DNA of 53,437 nt from Cellulomonas sp. APG4 (GTDB lineage Bacteria > Actinomycetota > Actinomycetes > Actinomycetales > Cellulomonadaceae), in contig NZ_JAACYI010000024.1 of NCBI RefSeq assembly GCF_009996735.1, positions 1-53,437 of the forward strand. The letters are read 5' to 3'. The translations under genes were made by a program, and so were the position numbers. A model generated the notes under the pieces. That model ran no database searches, had not been told where the DNA came from, and saw only the letters and a program-made list of their open reading frames with translations. This document shows positions 21,009 through 29,671 of this stretch, piece by piece. How positions within the stretch are numbered: position 1 is the stretch's first letter; each line of letters begins with the position of its first letter.

Positions 21009-23201
21009 GTGCCGATGGTGAGGGGGATGGCACACGCACACGAGCTCGCGGACGTCCACGGCGACGTCGCGCTCGACCGTGTCCTCGAGCAGGTCGCGCG
21101 CAGCGCGGGTGCGGTCGCCGCGGTGCTCGCTGTCGAGTGCGCCGACGGGCGGCACGTGTGGCACGCGGGCGACCTCGACGTCCGTGACGCCGAGGCCCTC
21201 GCCGAGGGTGTGCTCGAGCAGGGTGCGGTGCCCGAGCACGTGCTCGTCACGCAGGTGCCCTGCCGCACCTGCACCGCGGTGCTCGCCGTCGTGCACGACC
21301 CTGCGGCCCCGCTCGACCCCGCCGCCGACCGGCTGCTCGAGGCCGCGGCCGCCCACGCGGGCGTCGCGCTCGAGCTGCGCACGGTGCTCGAGGTCGGCAC
21401 GCGCGAGTCCGAGCGGATGACCCGTCTGGCCCGTCTCACGCACGAGGTCGCGACGGCGGCCGACGAGCAGACCCTCGCCGATGTCGTCGCCCGGGCGCTG
21501 CCCGGTCTCACGGGAGCGCGTGCCGCGACGGTCATGCGCCTCGAGCCCAAGGTCGGCGAGCTGCACGTGGTCGCCGCGCACGGGCACGACGACGCACAGC
21601 GCGAGCACCTCCTGGTGACCCCGATCCGGGCGAGCGAGGTGCCCGAGCTCGCGGCGATGCTCAACCGGCGCGAGCCCGCGGTGCTGCACATCGCCACCGC
21701 GAGCGAGCCGTTGCGCGAGCTGTTCCGCATCACCGGGAGCGCGACGGTCCTCTCCGTCCCGCTGGTGGCCGAGGACCAGCTGCTCGGCGTCCTCACGGCC
21801 GGGTGGGGGCAGGTCGACGCGCTCGCCGACGGCGAGGCCGAGGTGCTCGACTCCCTGGTCTCCCTCGCCGAGCTCGCCTCGACCTCGTGGCACAACCTCC
21901 GCCTGCTGGCTGCGGTGCACCACCAGTCCACGCACGACGGCCTGACGGGCCTCGCGAACCGCACGAGCTTCCGCAACCGCCTCGACGAGGTGCTGCGCGA
22001 CGCCGTCGACGGCGAGGGCACGGCCGTCGTGCTGTGCGACCTCGACCGCTTCACGGGCATCAACCAGCTCTTCGGGCACAGCGCTGGCGACGAGATGCTG
22101 CGCCAGGTCGCGGCCCGCCTCGGTGGTGAGCTGCGCGCGCAGGACGTCGTCGCCCGGCTCGCCGGCGACGAGTTCGCGGTACTCCTGGTGGACGTCGACG
22201 ACCAGCGCGCGGACGCCGTCGCCCACCGTCTGGTCGACAGCCTCGACAGCGCGTTCCGCATCGAGGGACGCGACCTGCGCATCACCGTGAGCGTCGGCCT
22301 CGCCGTCCACGACGGTGGCGGGGGGCGCGGCGACCGCCTGCTGGCCGCCGCCGACCAGGCCATGCGCGAGGCCAAGCAGCGGGGTCGCAACCAGGTGGTC
22401 ATGGCGGGTGCCGAGGAGAGCGCGCCCGTCGTGCCGTCCCTCGAGGCCGAGCTCGCGCAGGCCGCGGGCAGCAACCAGCTGCGCCTGTTCTTCCAGCCGC
22501 TCGTGGACGTCACGACGCCTGACGGCGGCGTGGTGGGTGCCGAGGCGCTGCTGCGCTGGGCGCACCCGCGCCTGGGGCTGCTCTCGCCCGCGGCCTTCCT
22601 GCCGCTCGCCGAGGAGAGCGGGCTCGTGACCGAGCTCGACCTGTGGGCCGTCGACGCCGCGTGCGGTGCGCTCGCCGGGCTCGAGCCGGGTCCCGTCCCG
22701 CTGCGCATCGCGGTGAACATGGCGAGCGCGACGCTGCTCGACCCGCGCATGCTGCCGACGATCCGCACGGCCCTCGCGTCGCGCGGCCTCGAGCCGGGCC
22801 GTCTCGAGATCGAGGTGGTCGAGAGTCGCGCGCTCGCGGACCTGCCGGGCGTCGTCGACGCGATGCGCGAGCTGCGCCAGCTCGGCGTGCGCCTGTCGCT
22901 CGACGACTTCGGCACGGGCTACTCGACGCTGTCGTGGCTGCACTCGCTGCCCGTGGACCAGATCAAGATCGACCGCAGCTTCGTGATGCGTCTGCCCGAC
23001 GACGGCGCGTCGGTCGCGGTCGTCCGTGGCGTGCTCGCCCTCGCGCGCGAGCTCTCGATCGAGGTGGTGGCCGAGGGCGTCGAGGACGCCGAGCAGCTCG
23101 CCTCGCTGCGCGCTGCCGGGTGCGACATCGTCCAGGGCTACCTGCTCGGCCGCCCCGGTCCGGTGCTGCTCCAGCACCTCGTGGCCCGCGAGATCGCCTG
23201 A
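21009..23201 (+). CDS. GAF-GGDEF-EAL cyclic-di-GMP enzyme
   Basis: A 730-residue soluble signalling protein. Residues 15-130 and 150-305 look like two GAF-type sensor domains. The GGDEF domain (about 315-470) has LAGDEF near 384, an A-GDEF variant that can still be active. The EAL domain (about 490-725) keeps the phosphodiesterase residues: EALLRW near 511, Asn in IAVNMAS, EVVES, DDFGTGYS, QIKIDRSF and AEGVEDAEQ, then QGYLLGRP. It may make, break or both make and break c-di-GMP. The start is uncertain: GTG 21009, ATG 21015 and ATG 21027 are in frame and none has an ideally spaced ribosome site. Confidence 0.9.
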   Translation: MPMVRGMAHAHELADVHGDVALDRVLEQVARSAGAVAAVLAVECADGRHVWHAGDLDVRDAEALAEGVLEQGAVPEHVLVTQVPCRTCTAVLAVVHDPAAPLDPAADRLLEAAAAHAGVALELRTVLEVGTRESERMTRLARLTHEVATAADEQTLADVVARALPGLTGARAATVMRLEPKVGELHVVAAHGHDDAQREHLLVTPIRASEVPELAAMLNRREPAVLHIATASEPLRELFRITGSATVLSVPLVAEDQLLGVLTAGWGQVDALADGEAEVLDSLVSLAELASTSWHNLRLLAAVHHQSTHDGLTGLANRTSFRNRLDEVLRDAVDGEGTAVVLCDLDRFTGINQLFGHSAGDEMLRQVAARLGGELRAQDVVARLAGDEFAVLLVDVDDQRADAVAHRLVDSLDSAFRIEGRDLRITVSVGLAVHDGGGGRGDRLLAAADQAMREAKQRGRNQVVMAGAEESAPVVPSLEAELAQAAGSNQLRLFFQPLVDVTTPDGGVVGAEALLRWAHPRLGLLSPAAFLPLAEESGLVTELDLWAVDAACGALAGLEPGPVPLRIAVNMASATLLDPRMLPTIRTALASRGLEPGRLEIEVVESRALADLPGVVDAMRELRQLGVRLSLDDFGTGYSTLSWLHSLPVDQIKIDRSFVMRLPDDGASVAVVRGVLALARELSIEVVAEGVEDAEQLASLRAAGCDIVQGYLLGRPGPVLLQHLVAREIA

Positions 23202-23208
23202 GCCGCGC

Positions 23209-23220
23209 CCGCACGTGCGG
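23209..23220. terminator. Perfect 12-bp palindrome between convergent genes
   Basis: CCGCACGTGCGG lies eight bases after the GAF-GGDEF-EAL stop and before the end of the convergent DUF6328 gene, flanked by further complementary GC tracts. It is a weak candidate for a shared terminator. Confidence 0.3.
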
Positions 23221-23246
23221 CTGAGCGGGCGCCCGGCGGGCACGTG

Positions 23247-23783
23247 TCAGCCGCGCTCCCGCGTGCCCTCGGTGAGCCGGCCCCGAGGCCCGCGCGCCAG
23301 CAGCGCGGGGAGCGCGAACCACGCGCCCACGAGGAGCAGCAGGATCGAGCCCGCGGCGACGAGGGCCGGGACGCGGCTCACGACGACGTCGAAGACGAGC
23401 AGCACGACCCCGGCCACGACGAGCGCGAGGAACACCAGGCCGATCCGCATGAACCGGTCCGCTCCCGAGACGAGCGTCGACTTCGCGTGCTTGCGGAAGA
23501 GCCAACGGTGCAGGCTCACGGGCGCCACCATGAGGCCCGTGGTGATCGCAGCCAGCACCACGAGCACCAGGTAGAGCATGCGCTGGTCGTGCGTGAGGTC
23601 GGCGAAGCGCGACTGGAACGGCACCGTGAGCAGGAACCCGGTGAGGATCTGGATACCGGTCTGCGTGACGCGCAGCTCCTGGAGGATCTCGTTCCAGTTG
23701 CGGTCGAGCCGTTCGACGGGCGTCTCGTGGCGGTCGGGCGTCCGCTCCGGATCGGTGCCGTCCCCGGCGACGTGCTCGCGCAC
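23247..23783 (-). CDS. DUF6328 family membrane protein
   Basis: A 178-residue protein with a charged N-terminus (ETPVERLDRNWNEILQELRVTQTG near 20-43) and four hydrophobic segments at about 44-55, 68-88, 112-130 and 137-158. This matches the DUF6328 family of small four-helix membrane proteins, whose role is unknown. The GTG start has GAGGAGG upstream on the minus strand. It converges on the c-di-GMP enzyme. Confidence 0.75.
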   Translation of the reverse strand: MREHVAGDGTDPERTPDRHETPVERLDRNWNEILQELRVTQTGIQILTGFLLTVPFQSRFADLTHDQRMLYLVLVVLAAITTGLMVAPVSLHRWLFRKHAKSTLVSGADRFMRIGLVFLALVVAGVVLLVFDVVVSRVPALVAAGSILLLLVGAWFALPALLARGPRGRLTEGTRERG

Positions 23784-24131
23784 TCTCGGCCTCCTCGTCC
23801 TGGTGCGGACATGATGCGCCCCCGCTCACCCGAGGGCGAGCGGGGGCGAGCAGCGGAGTCTCACCCGCACAGGGTGTGGCTCCCGCCGACGGCCCCGAGG
23901 GGCCGGCCACCGCTCTCGCGGGTGGCTCTGGAGGAGTGATCCGACCGTAATACGACCGTGACCGTCGCGCACCCCGAACGGGTCAGGACGACGAGATCCG
24001 CAGGTCGCCACGTCATCGACCGGCTGACTCGCGACGCCCGGTGCGCCCTTCGCCGCGACCGGCGCCCGGACAGGGCCCTCACCTGCGGTGCAGCGGTCGC
24101 GTGCGCCGCGGTGCGGGGTGACCATGGGCAC
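23784..24131. other. Intergenic region with hairpins and an 11-bp-phased direct repeat
   Basis: This 348-bp gap between divergent genes holds no supported gene. It contains a 10-bp stem (GCCCCCGCTC/GAGCGGGGGC, 23818-23847), a GGCCCC-GA-GGGGCC palindrome near 23891-23904, and CGACCGT twice at 23942-23948 and 23953-23959, exactly 11 bases apart around AATA. The last could be a tandem regulator site for the downstream TspO-like gene. Confidence 0.45.
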
Positions 24132-24971
24132 ATGGACACCACCGCGCCGGTCCCCGCACGCACGCGCGAGAGCGCCTCCGCGGCCGCACGGCCTTCGGAT
24201 CTCGTACGTCAGGTGGTCGTGCTCGTCGGCTCGCTCCTCGCCGTGGCGGGTGCGTTCCTCGGGTCGGGCGCCCTGGGTGGCACGCCGGTCGATGAGGCGG
24301 CCGGCGGTGCGCTCGCGGCGGACGCGACGCACGTCGCGCCCGGTGGGCCGGCCTTCTCGATCTGGTCCGTCATCTACACCGGGCTCGTCGCCTACGCGGT
24401 CTGGCAGGTGCTGCCCGCGCAGCGGACCGACCCGCGCCAGCGCGCCACCGGGTGGCTCGCGCTCGCCTCGCTCGTGCTGAACGCGGCGTGGATCGGGACG
24501 GTGCAGGCCGACGCGCTCGGGCTGGGGGTCGCCGTCATCGTCGCCCTCCTCGTGGTGCTCGCCGTCATCCACGTGCGGCTCGTGCGGACGAGGGCCTCGG
24601 GACGGGTCGAGGCCGTGGTCGTCGACACGACGTTCGGCCTGTACTTCGGGTGGGTGACGATCGCGACAGTCGCCGACGTCGCCGCGACGCTCGCCGCGTC
24701 GGGGGTCGACGAGCTGGGCCTCGGACCCGATGCGTGGGCCGTCGTCGTGCTGGTGGTGGCTGCCGCGATCGGCGTGGGCGTCGCGCTGCACGCGGCGCGC
24801 GTCTCGCACGCGCGGGTGTCGGCCGCTGCGGCCCTCGCGTGGGGCCTGGCGTGGATCGCGGTCGCGCGCAGCACGGGCGAGCCCGCCTCGACCCCCGCGG
24901 CCGTGGCGGCCGCCGGAGCCGCCGTGGTCGTCCTCGGGACGGCGGTCGTCCTGCGCGTGCGCGGTCGGTAG
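24132..24971 (+). CDS. TspO/MBR-related tryptophan-rich membrane protein
   Basis: A 279-residue membrane protein with about seven hydrophobic segments. GGPAFSIWSVIYTGLVAYAVWQ near 76-97 and ASLVLNAAWIG near 112-122 resemble the TspO-like signature (AFSIWGVIY and LNxAW). TspO proteins bind porphyrins and similar ligands, but the ligand here is unknown. The ATG at 24132 is preferred because the longer open frame upstream encodes only Arg-rich, non-membrane sequence. It converges on the NYN-domain gene 34 bases downstream. Confidence 0.65.
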   Translation: MDTTAPVPARTRESASAAARPSDLVRQVVVLVGSLLAVAGAFLGSGALGGTPVDEAAGGALAADATHVAPGGPAFSIWSVIYTGLVAYAVWQVLPAQRTDPRQRATGWLALASLVLNAAWIGTVQADALGLGVAVIVALLVVLAVIHVRLVRTRASGRVEAVVVDTTFGLYFGWVTIATVADVAATLAASGVDELGLGPDAWAVVVLVVAAAIGVGVALHAARVSHARVSAAAALAWGLAWIAVARSTGEPASTPAAVAAAGAAVVVLGTAVVLRVRGR

Positions 24972-25005
24972 CCCTCCGGCCCTCGGCGGTCGACGACCCG
25001 CGGAC

Positions 25006-25584
25006 TCAGAGGTAGCGGGTCGGGTCGAACTCGTCGAGCGGGATGATCCGCAGGCGCGGCAGCGTCACGTTGAACGCGCGCACGTCCTGCTCGAGGTCGA
25101 AGATCCGCAGCCCGCCCTCGGTGAGGCCCTGCAGCGCCGTGCTCGCGAACTCGGTGAAGGCGAGCACGCCCACCTCGCGTCCGGGGCCCAGCAGCGCGGC
25201 GAGCTGGGGCGCGAAGTCGCCGTCGTTGCTGGCCAGGAGCACGTCGCCGGGGCGGTCGGCGAGCGCGTCGAGCGTGCGCTGGATGCCGATGTCGACGACC
25301 TTCTCCTCGGCCGAGCCCGCGAGGGGGATCGGCCGGAACCCGATCGCGAGCAGCGCCTGCACGAACGACATGGGCATGGTCCCGTGCGACGCGTTGAGGA
25401 AGAACAGCCCCGTCACCTCGTCGCCACCGAACGCGGTGCGCGCGAACTCGAGCACCCGTTCCCACCGCGGCCGTTCCTCGGGCGCCGGCCTCGCCCCGAG
25501 GATCGACCCGCCCAGGGTCGCGTCGATGTTCTCGCCGTCGACCAGCAGGTAGGTCCGCCGCGCGCCCTCGCTCACCGTGCTCAC
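25006..25584 (-). CDS. NYN (PIN-like) domain protein
   Basis: A 192-residue predicted RNase-fold protein. YLLVDGENID near 12-21, an EKVVDIGIQRTLDAL segment near 94-108 and VLLASNDGDFAPQLAALL near 114-131 provide the Asp cluster typical of NYN/PIN metal-dependent nucleases. The substrate is unknown. The GTG lies six bases after minus-strand TAGGCT, so a leaderless message is likely. It is divergent from the membrane diguanylate cyclase gene. Confidence 0.8.
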   Translation of the reverse strand: MSTVSEGARRTYLLVDGENIDATLGGSILGARPAPEERPRWERVLEFARTAFGGDEVTGLFFLNASHGTMPMSFVQALLAIGFRPIPLAGSAEEKVVDIGIQRTLDALADRPGDVLLASNDGDFAPQLAALLGPGREVGVLAFTEFASTALQGLTEGGLRIFDLEQDVRAFNVTLPRLRIIPLDEFDPTRYL

Positions 25585-25590
25585 GCCCCG

Positions 25591-25596
25591 AGCCTA
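25591..25596 (-). promoter_or_regulatory. -10 element of a leaderless promoter for the NYN gene
   Basis: Minus-strand TAGGCT, then CGGGGC, then the GTG start: the TANNNT-N6-start layout. Confidence 0.5.
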
Positions 25597-25729
25597 TGTC
25601 CCGCACGCCCGGGACCGGTGCTCCTGCCACGCCCGGACGCCGGGGTGGCCGGACGCCGACCCCGGCGGGGAGCGGGTGAGTCCGGCGCGAAGCGCTCGCA
25701 CCCCCCGTCCGGTGGCCGATGGGACGGGG

Positions 25730-26869
25730 GTGACCGACAGGACCCGCGAGCTGTGGCTCGGCCGCCTCGACGCGGTCTCGACCGGACCCCGTGCCAGTGC
25801 GAACGGGCCGTCGGACGGCGCGAGCAGCCGGGCGCTGCGGCGCATCGGCGTGCCGATCATGCTCGTCACGGCGGTCGTGGTCGCGCTCGCGCCGTTCATC
25901 GGGCAGCGACCCGCCGACCAACGACCGCTCTACGCGCTCGTGGGCCTCGCACTGGCCGCGTGCGCGGTCGTGCTGCACGTGGCGCCCACGACGCGGCCGT
26001 GGGTCGTCGACACCGTCGCGATCGGTGCGCCGACACTCACGACCCTCGTGCTCGTCGCGTCGACGACCCAGGTGGGCGTGCTCCCCATGCTCCTGGTGTG
26101 GCCCGCGGTCGCCGCGCCGTACTTCTCGTCACGGCTGGGCACCGTCCTGACAGTCGCGGTGGTCGCGGTCGGCATGGCCACGGCGCTCGCGCGCACGCCC
26201 GACCCGCTCTTCTCGACCCTCGGCTGGACCGTGACCGTCTTCATCGCGGTGCTCTGCAGCGTGAGCGTGCGCCTGGTCGCGGAGCGCTCGGAGGCGCTCA
26301 TGCGCAGCCTCGACGACCGCGCGCGGCGCGACCCGCTCACGGGACTGCTCAACCGACGTGGGCTCGACGACGTGCTCGACCGCGCGTGGGCCGCCGCTGG
26401 GGACCTGCACGTGGCGGTGCTCGACCTCGACCACTTCAAGGCCGTCAACGACGCGCACGGCCACGCGGCGGGTGACCTCGTGCTCGTCCGCTTCGCCGAG
26501 GTCCTCAGCGCGCACGTGCGCGGTGACGACGTCGTGGCCCGCACGGGCGGCGAGGAGTTCACGGTCGTGCTCGGGCCGTGCTCGCCCGACGTCGCGCTGC
26601 GGCGTGTCCGTGAGCTCGTCGGCGCCTTCGCGGCCGTCGACCTCGAGGTGCCGGGCGCCCTGCTGCGGTGCACGGCGAGCGCGGGTGTCGCGACCCGGGA
26701 GCCCCGCCACCACGGCGCGGCGGACCTGCTGCGCGACGCCGACCGGGCGCTCTACGCGGCCAAGGACGCCGGCCGCGACCGGGCCCTGGCCGCGGCCGAG
26801 GTCTCCGTCCCCACGCAGGCCGCAGCACCGCGCGTGCTCACCCCGCTCGGCCGGTCCGGTCAGGGGTAG
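25730..26869 (+). CDS. Membrane diguanylate cyclase (GGDEF)
   Basis: A 379-residue protein that should form c-di-GMP. About six hydrophobic segments fill residues 40-190 as a membrane sensor region. The GGDEF domain covers 205-365: RRDPLTGLLNRRG near 201, DLDHFKAVND near 231 and an intact GGEEF near 273. The GTG at 25730 follows GGGACGGG; the open frame reaches 25577 but that part has no family resemblance. Its stop overlaps the end of the convergent glutamate dehydrogenase by 10 bases. Confidence 0.88.
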   Translation: MTDRTRELWLGRLDAVSTGPRASANGPSDGASSRALRRIGVPIMLVTAVVVALAPFIGQRPADQRPLYALVGLALAACAVVLHVAPTTRPWVVDTVAIGAPTLTTLVLVASTTQVGVLPMLLVWPAVAAPYFSSRLGTVLTVAVVAVGMATALARTPDPLFSTLGWTVTVFIAVLCSVSVRLVAERSEALMRSLDDRARRDPLTGLLNRRGLDDVLDRAWAAAGDLHVAVLDLDHFKAVNDAHGHAAGDLVLVRFAEVLSAHVRGDDVVARTGGEEFTVVLGPCSPDVALRRVRELVGAFAAVDLEVPGALLRCTASAGVATREPRHHGAADLLRDADRALYAAKDAGRDRALAAAEVSVPTQAAAPRVLTPLGRSGQG

Positions 26870-28200
26870 AGGCCGCGCGTGCGGTGCGCAGTCGCGACCC
26901 GCTGGACGCCGATGAGCAGAGCGCCGTCCCGCAGCGAGACGTCCCTCGTCCGCGCCATCTGCGCGACGGCGTCGTAGGCGATCTGCATGCGTTCGGCGAG
27001 CCGTGCCTCGATCTCGGGCTCGGTCCACCAGTACGCCTGCTGCGCCTGCACCCACTCGAAGTACGACACGACCACGCCGCCCGCGTTCGCGAGGATGTCC
27101 GGCACCACGACCACCCCCCGGTCGGCGAGGATCGCGTCGGCGTCGGGCGTCGTCGGGCCGTTGGCGCCCTCGACCACCCAACGTGCCCGCACGTCGCCCG
27201 CGTTGTCGGCGGTGAGGACGCCCTCGACCGCGGCCGGGACCAGCACGTCGACGTCGAGCGCGAGCAGCTGCGCGTTGTCGATCGGGTCCGCGTCCGGGTA
27301 GCCGACCACCGATCCGGTCTCGCGCACGTGCTCCATGACCCGCTGCACGTGCAGCCCGCGGCTCGAGTGGATCGCGCCGTACTGGTCGCTGACGGCCTCG
27401 ACACGCGCCCCCGCGTCGTCGAAGAAGTCCGCCGCGTGCGCCCCGACCTTGCCGAATCCCTGGACGGCGACGCTCACCTCGTCGAGCTTGCGCCCGCCCT
27501 CGGCCAGGGCTGCCCGCGTGCTGTGGACCACGCCCCGCGACGTCGCCGTCGCACGGCCCAGCGAGCCGCCCACCTCGAGCGGCTTGCCCGTGACCACGCC
27601 GGGGATCGTGTAGCCCCGGTTGACCGAGTAGGTGTCCATCACCCAGGCCATCGTCGCGGCGTCGGTGCCGATGTCGGGCGCCATGATGTCCCGCTCGGGA
27701 CCGATCATCGGCATGATCTCGCTCGTGTACCGCCGCGTGACCCGCTCGAGCTCGCCCGCCGAGTAGTACCGAGGGTCGATCGCGACGCCGCCCTTCGCGC
27801 CGCCGTAGGGGAGCTCGACCACCGCGCACTTCCAGGTCATCCACATGGCGAGTGCACGCACCTCGTCCACGTCGACGCTCGGGTGGAAGCGCAGCCCGCC
27901 CTTGCCCGGGCCGCGCGAGACGTTGTGCTGCACCCGGAAGCCGTGGAACAGCTCGGTGCGGCCGTCGTCGCGGCGCAGCGGGATCGCGACGTTGATCTCG
28001 CGGCGCGGGGTCGCGAGCATCGCGTGCATGCCCTCGTCGTAGCCGAGCTGGGAGATCGCGCTCGCGAGCTGCGCCTGAGCCGTCGCGAGCGGACCGGGCC
28101 GGCTCGGGCCCGCGAGGTCTCCGGGGGCCTCGTCGGGCAGTGCAGGGGACGGTGCACCGGGGGACGGTGCGGCGGCGGACGGCAGGGCGGGATCGGTCAC
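26860..28200 (-). CDS. Glu/Leu/Phe/Val dehydrogenase (glutamate dehydrogenase, RocG/GudB-like)
   Basis: Interconverts glutamate and 2-oxoglutarate plus ammonium. The 446-residue protein has FRVQHNVSRGPGKGGLRFH near 90-108, the catalytic YGGAKGGV near 132-139, PDIGTD near 178, a Rossmann VQGFGKVG near 249-256 and EGANGPTT near 342-349. The GTG at 28200 is chosen for its GAGGAGG ribosome site, so about 40 N-terminal residues (Ala/Pro-rich) precede the enzyme core. Coenzyme preference cannot be read off. It lies alone with a palindrome in its upstream region. Confidence 0.92.
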   Translation of the reverse strand: MTDPALPSAAAPSPGAPSPALPDEAPGDLAGPSRPGPLATAQAQLASAISQLGYDEGMHAMLATPRREINVAIPLRRDDGRTELFHGFRVQHNVSRGPGKGGLRFHPSVDVDEVRALAMWMTWKCAVVELPYGGAKGGVAIDPRYYSAGELERVTRRYTSEIMPMIGPERDIMAPDIGTDAATMAWVMDTYSVNRGYTIPGVVTGKPLEVGGSLGRATATSRGVVHSTRAALAEGGRKLDEVSVAVQGFGKVGAHAADFFDDAGARVEAVSDQYGAIHSSRGLHVQRVMEHVRETGSVVGYPDADPIDNAQLLALDVDVLVPAAVEGVLTADNAGDVRARWVVEGANGPTTPDADAILADRGVVVVPDILANAGGVVVSYFEWVQAQQAYWWTEPEIEARLAERMQIAYDAVAQMARTRDVSLRDGALLIGVQRVATAHRTRGLYP

Positions 28201-28239
28201 GGACGCGCCTCCTCGAGCGTCGGGCCGCGCGCCTGTGGG

Positions 28240-28253
28240 CGCCCGGCCGGGCG
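28240..28253. promoter_or_regulatory. 14-bp perfect palindrome upstream of glutamate dehydrogenase
   Basis: CGCCCGGCCGGGCG lies 40-53 bases before the start codon. It may be an operator or a leader hairpin. The rest of the 28201-28353 gap shows no gene. Confidence 0.35.
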
Positions 28254-28353
28254 TGGGTTCGGCGGGCCGTTCGGACCCGCGAGCCACAATCTCTCACGCC
28301 GACCGGCCCCGGGGCGCCCTGTGTCGCTCCGGCCGCGCCGTCGGGCGGTCCGC

Positions 28354-29592
28354 TCAGCCGGTGTACTCGAAGTGCCAGTACTCGGGGTTGGAGCCGTTCT
28401 CGCGCGCCCAGCCGGGTGCGACCCAGCCGAACCGGGGCGCGTTCTCGACGAGCCAGCGGTAGCGGGCCGAGCCGAACCCGTACGCGCGCCACTCCCAGAC
28501 GTCGAACGCGGTGCCGAGGCCGTGGTTGGACGTCCCGGGACGTGCCGCGACCGAGCCGTACCACTCGCGCATCTCGACCTGGTCCTCGTACGAGCGGTAG
28601 CTCAGGTCGACTGCGATGTTCTCCCCGAACTCGGCGCGGAACTCCTCGTTGAGGCGCGTCAGCGCCGCGGCCGCGTCGGCACGCAGCCACTGCTGGTTGC
28701 CCTGGCTGTCGGTGCACCACGCGAGCGGCGCCATCGAGCTCCGCGGCATGCGGCCGTTGCTCCCGTCGCCCGAGGTCGAGGGCGTCGAGGTGTAGAAGAC
28801 GGGGCTGCCGTCGTTCTTGGGAGGCTCGCGCGACTCGGGGCCTCCGCAGTCGGGGCCGGCACCCGTCGACGGCGGGCCGCCCAGTCCGGACGGGTGGCCC
28901 GAGCTCTCGGCGGTGGCGGCCTTCTCCTCCTCCTCCTCGGCCGCCCGCGCGGCCTGCTCGTCCTCCCACGCCTCGCGGGACTGGGCCACCGCGGCGGTCG
29001 CCTCCTCGAGGCCCGCGGCGGCGGTGGTCAGGTCGTCCACGGGGAGGCCGCGCACCGCCTCGCTCAGGCGTGCGGTCTGCGCGTCGACGTCCTCGGCCGT
29101 CGCCGAGCCGTCCGACGCCGCGTCGTCGTCGGCCGCCTCCTGGGCCGCCTCGAGCGCCGCCGCCGCACGCGCGACCTCGGCGTCGAGCACGTCGAGTGCC
29201 TGCGCCAGGCCGTCCCGCACCGCGTCGTCGGCCACCTCGCCCGCGGAGTCGGTCAGCAGCTGCGCACCCTCGGCCCGCTGCTCGGTCACGGCGGCGAGCA
29301 GGGTCGCGAGCTCGGTGACCGCGGCGTCGTGGCCCGCGCGTGCCTCCTCGAGCGCGGTCCGGGCGAGCGAGAGCTCGGCGCGCTCGGCCTGCGCGGCGGC
29401 CTCCGCGGCGACGGCGGCGAGCCGTGCGCGCTCGTCCTCGGCCTGCTGCGCACGGACCTGGACGACGACGACCGCGACGAGCGCCACCAGGAGCAGCGCC
29501 AGCCCGGCCAGGACGCGGCGGTCGCGCCACGGGTGCGCCCGGGTCCGGGCTCGTGCTCGGACCCGCTCGGGTGCAGGGGTGTGGTCGGTCAT
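28354..29592 (-). CDS. VanY-type D-Ala-D-Ala carboxypeptidase (M15B) with long coiled-coil stalk
   Basis: Cell-wall peptidase, 412 aa. A cytoplasmic Arg-rich start is followed by one membrane anchor at about 27-46. Residues 47-230 are an Ala/Glu/Asp-rich coiled-coil stalk, then a Ser/Gly/Pro linker. The catalytic domain (about 285-412) has YRSYEDQVEMREWYG, the zinc motif SNHGLGTAFDV and the closing EYWHFEYTG. It would trim the terminal D-Ala of peptidoglycan stem peptides outside the cell. The stalk is unusually long for a VanY protein and probably lets the enzyme span the wall. No vancomycin-resistance partners are nearby. Confidence 0.88.
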   Translation of the reverse strand: MTDHTPAPERVRARARTRAHPWRDRRVLAGLALLLVALVAVVVVQVRAQQAEDERARLAAVAAEAAAQAERAELSLARTALEEARAGHDAAVTELATLLAAVTEQRAEGAQLLTDSAGEVADDAVRDGLAQALDVLDAEVARAAAALEAAQEAADDDAASDGSATAEDVDAQTARLSEAVRGLPVDDLTTAAAGLEEATAAVAQSREAWEDEQAARAAEEEEEKAATAESSGHPSGLGGPPSTGAGPDCGGPESREPPKNDGSPVFYTSTPSTSGDGSNGRMPRSSMAPLAWCTDSQGNQQWLRADAAAALTRLNEEFRAEFGENIAVDLSYRSYEDQVEMREWYGSVAARPGTSNHGLGTAFDVWEWRAYGFGSARYRWLVENAPRFGWVAPGWARENGSNPEYWHFEYTG

Positions 29593-29631
29593 CGCGTCAG
29601 ACCCTCACCCGTCCCCGCCCGTCCGGTCAAG

Positions 29632-29662
29632 CGGTGCCCCGCCCCCGACGGGCGGGGCACCG
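29632..29662 (-). terminator. Strong hairpin after the aldo/keto reductase gene
   Basis: CGGTGCCCCGCCC and GGGCGGGGCACCG form a perfect 13-bp stem around CCGAC, nine bases beyond the reductase stop on the minus strand and before the VanY gene. Confidence 0.7.
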
Positions 29663-29671
29663 GCCGGGAGC

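Noticed and set aside
26129-29530. 1133-codon open frame antisense to GGDEF and along the dehydrogenase and VanY genes
   Set aside because: It is low-complexity Arg/Ala sequence caused by high GC; the real genes lie in other frames.
28354-29592. Vancomycin-resistance cluster
   Set aside because: A VanY-type peptidase alone is common in actinomycetes and no vanHAX or vanRS genes are near.
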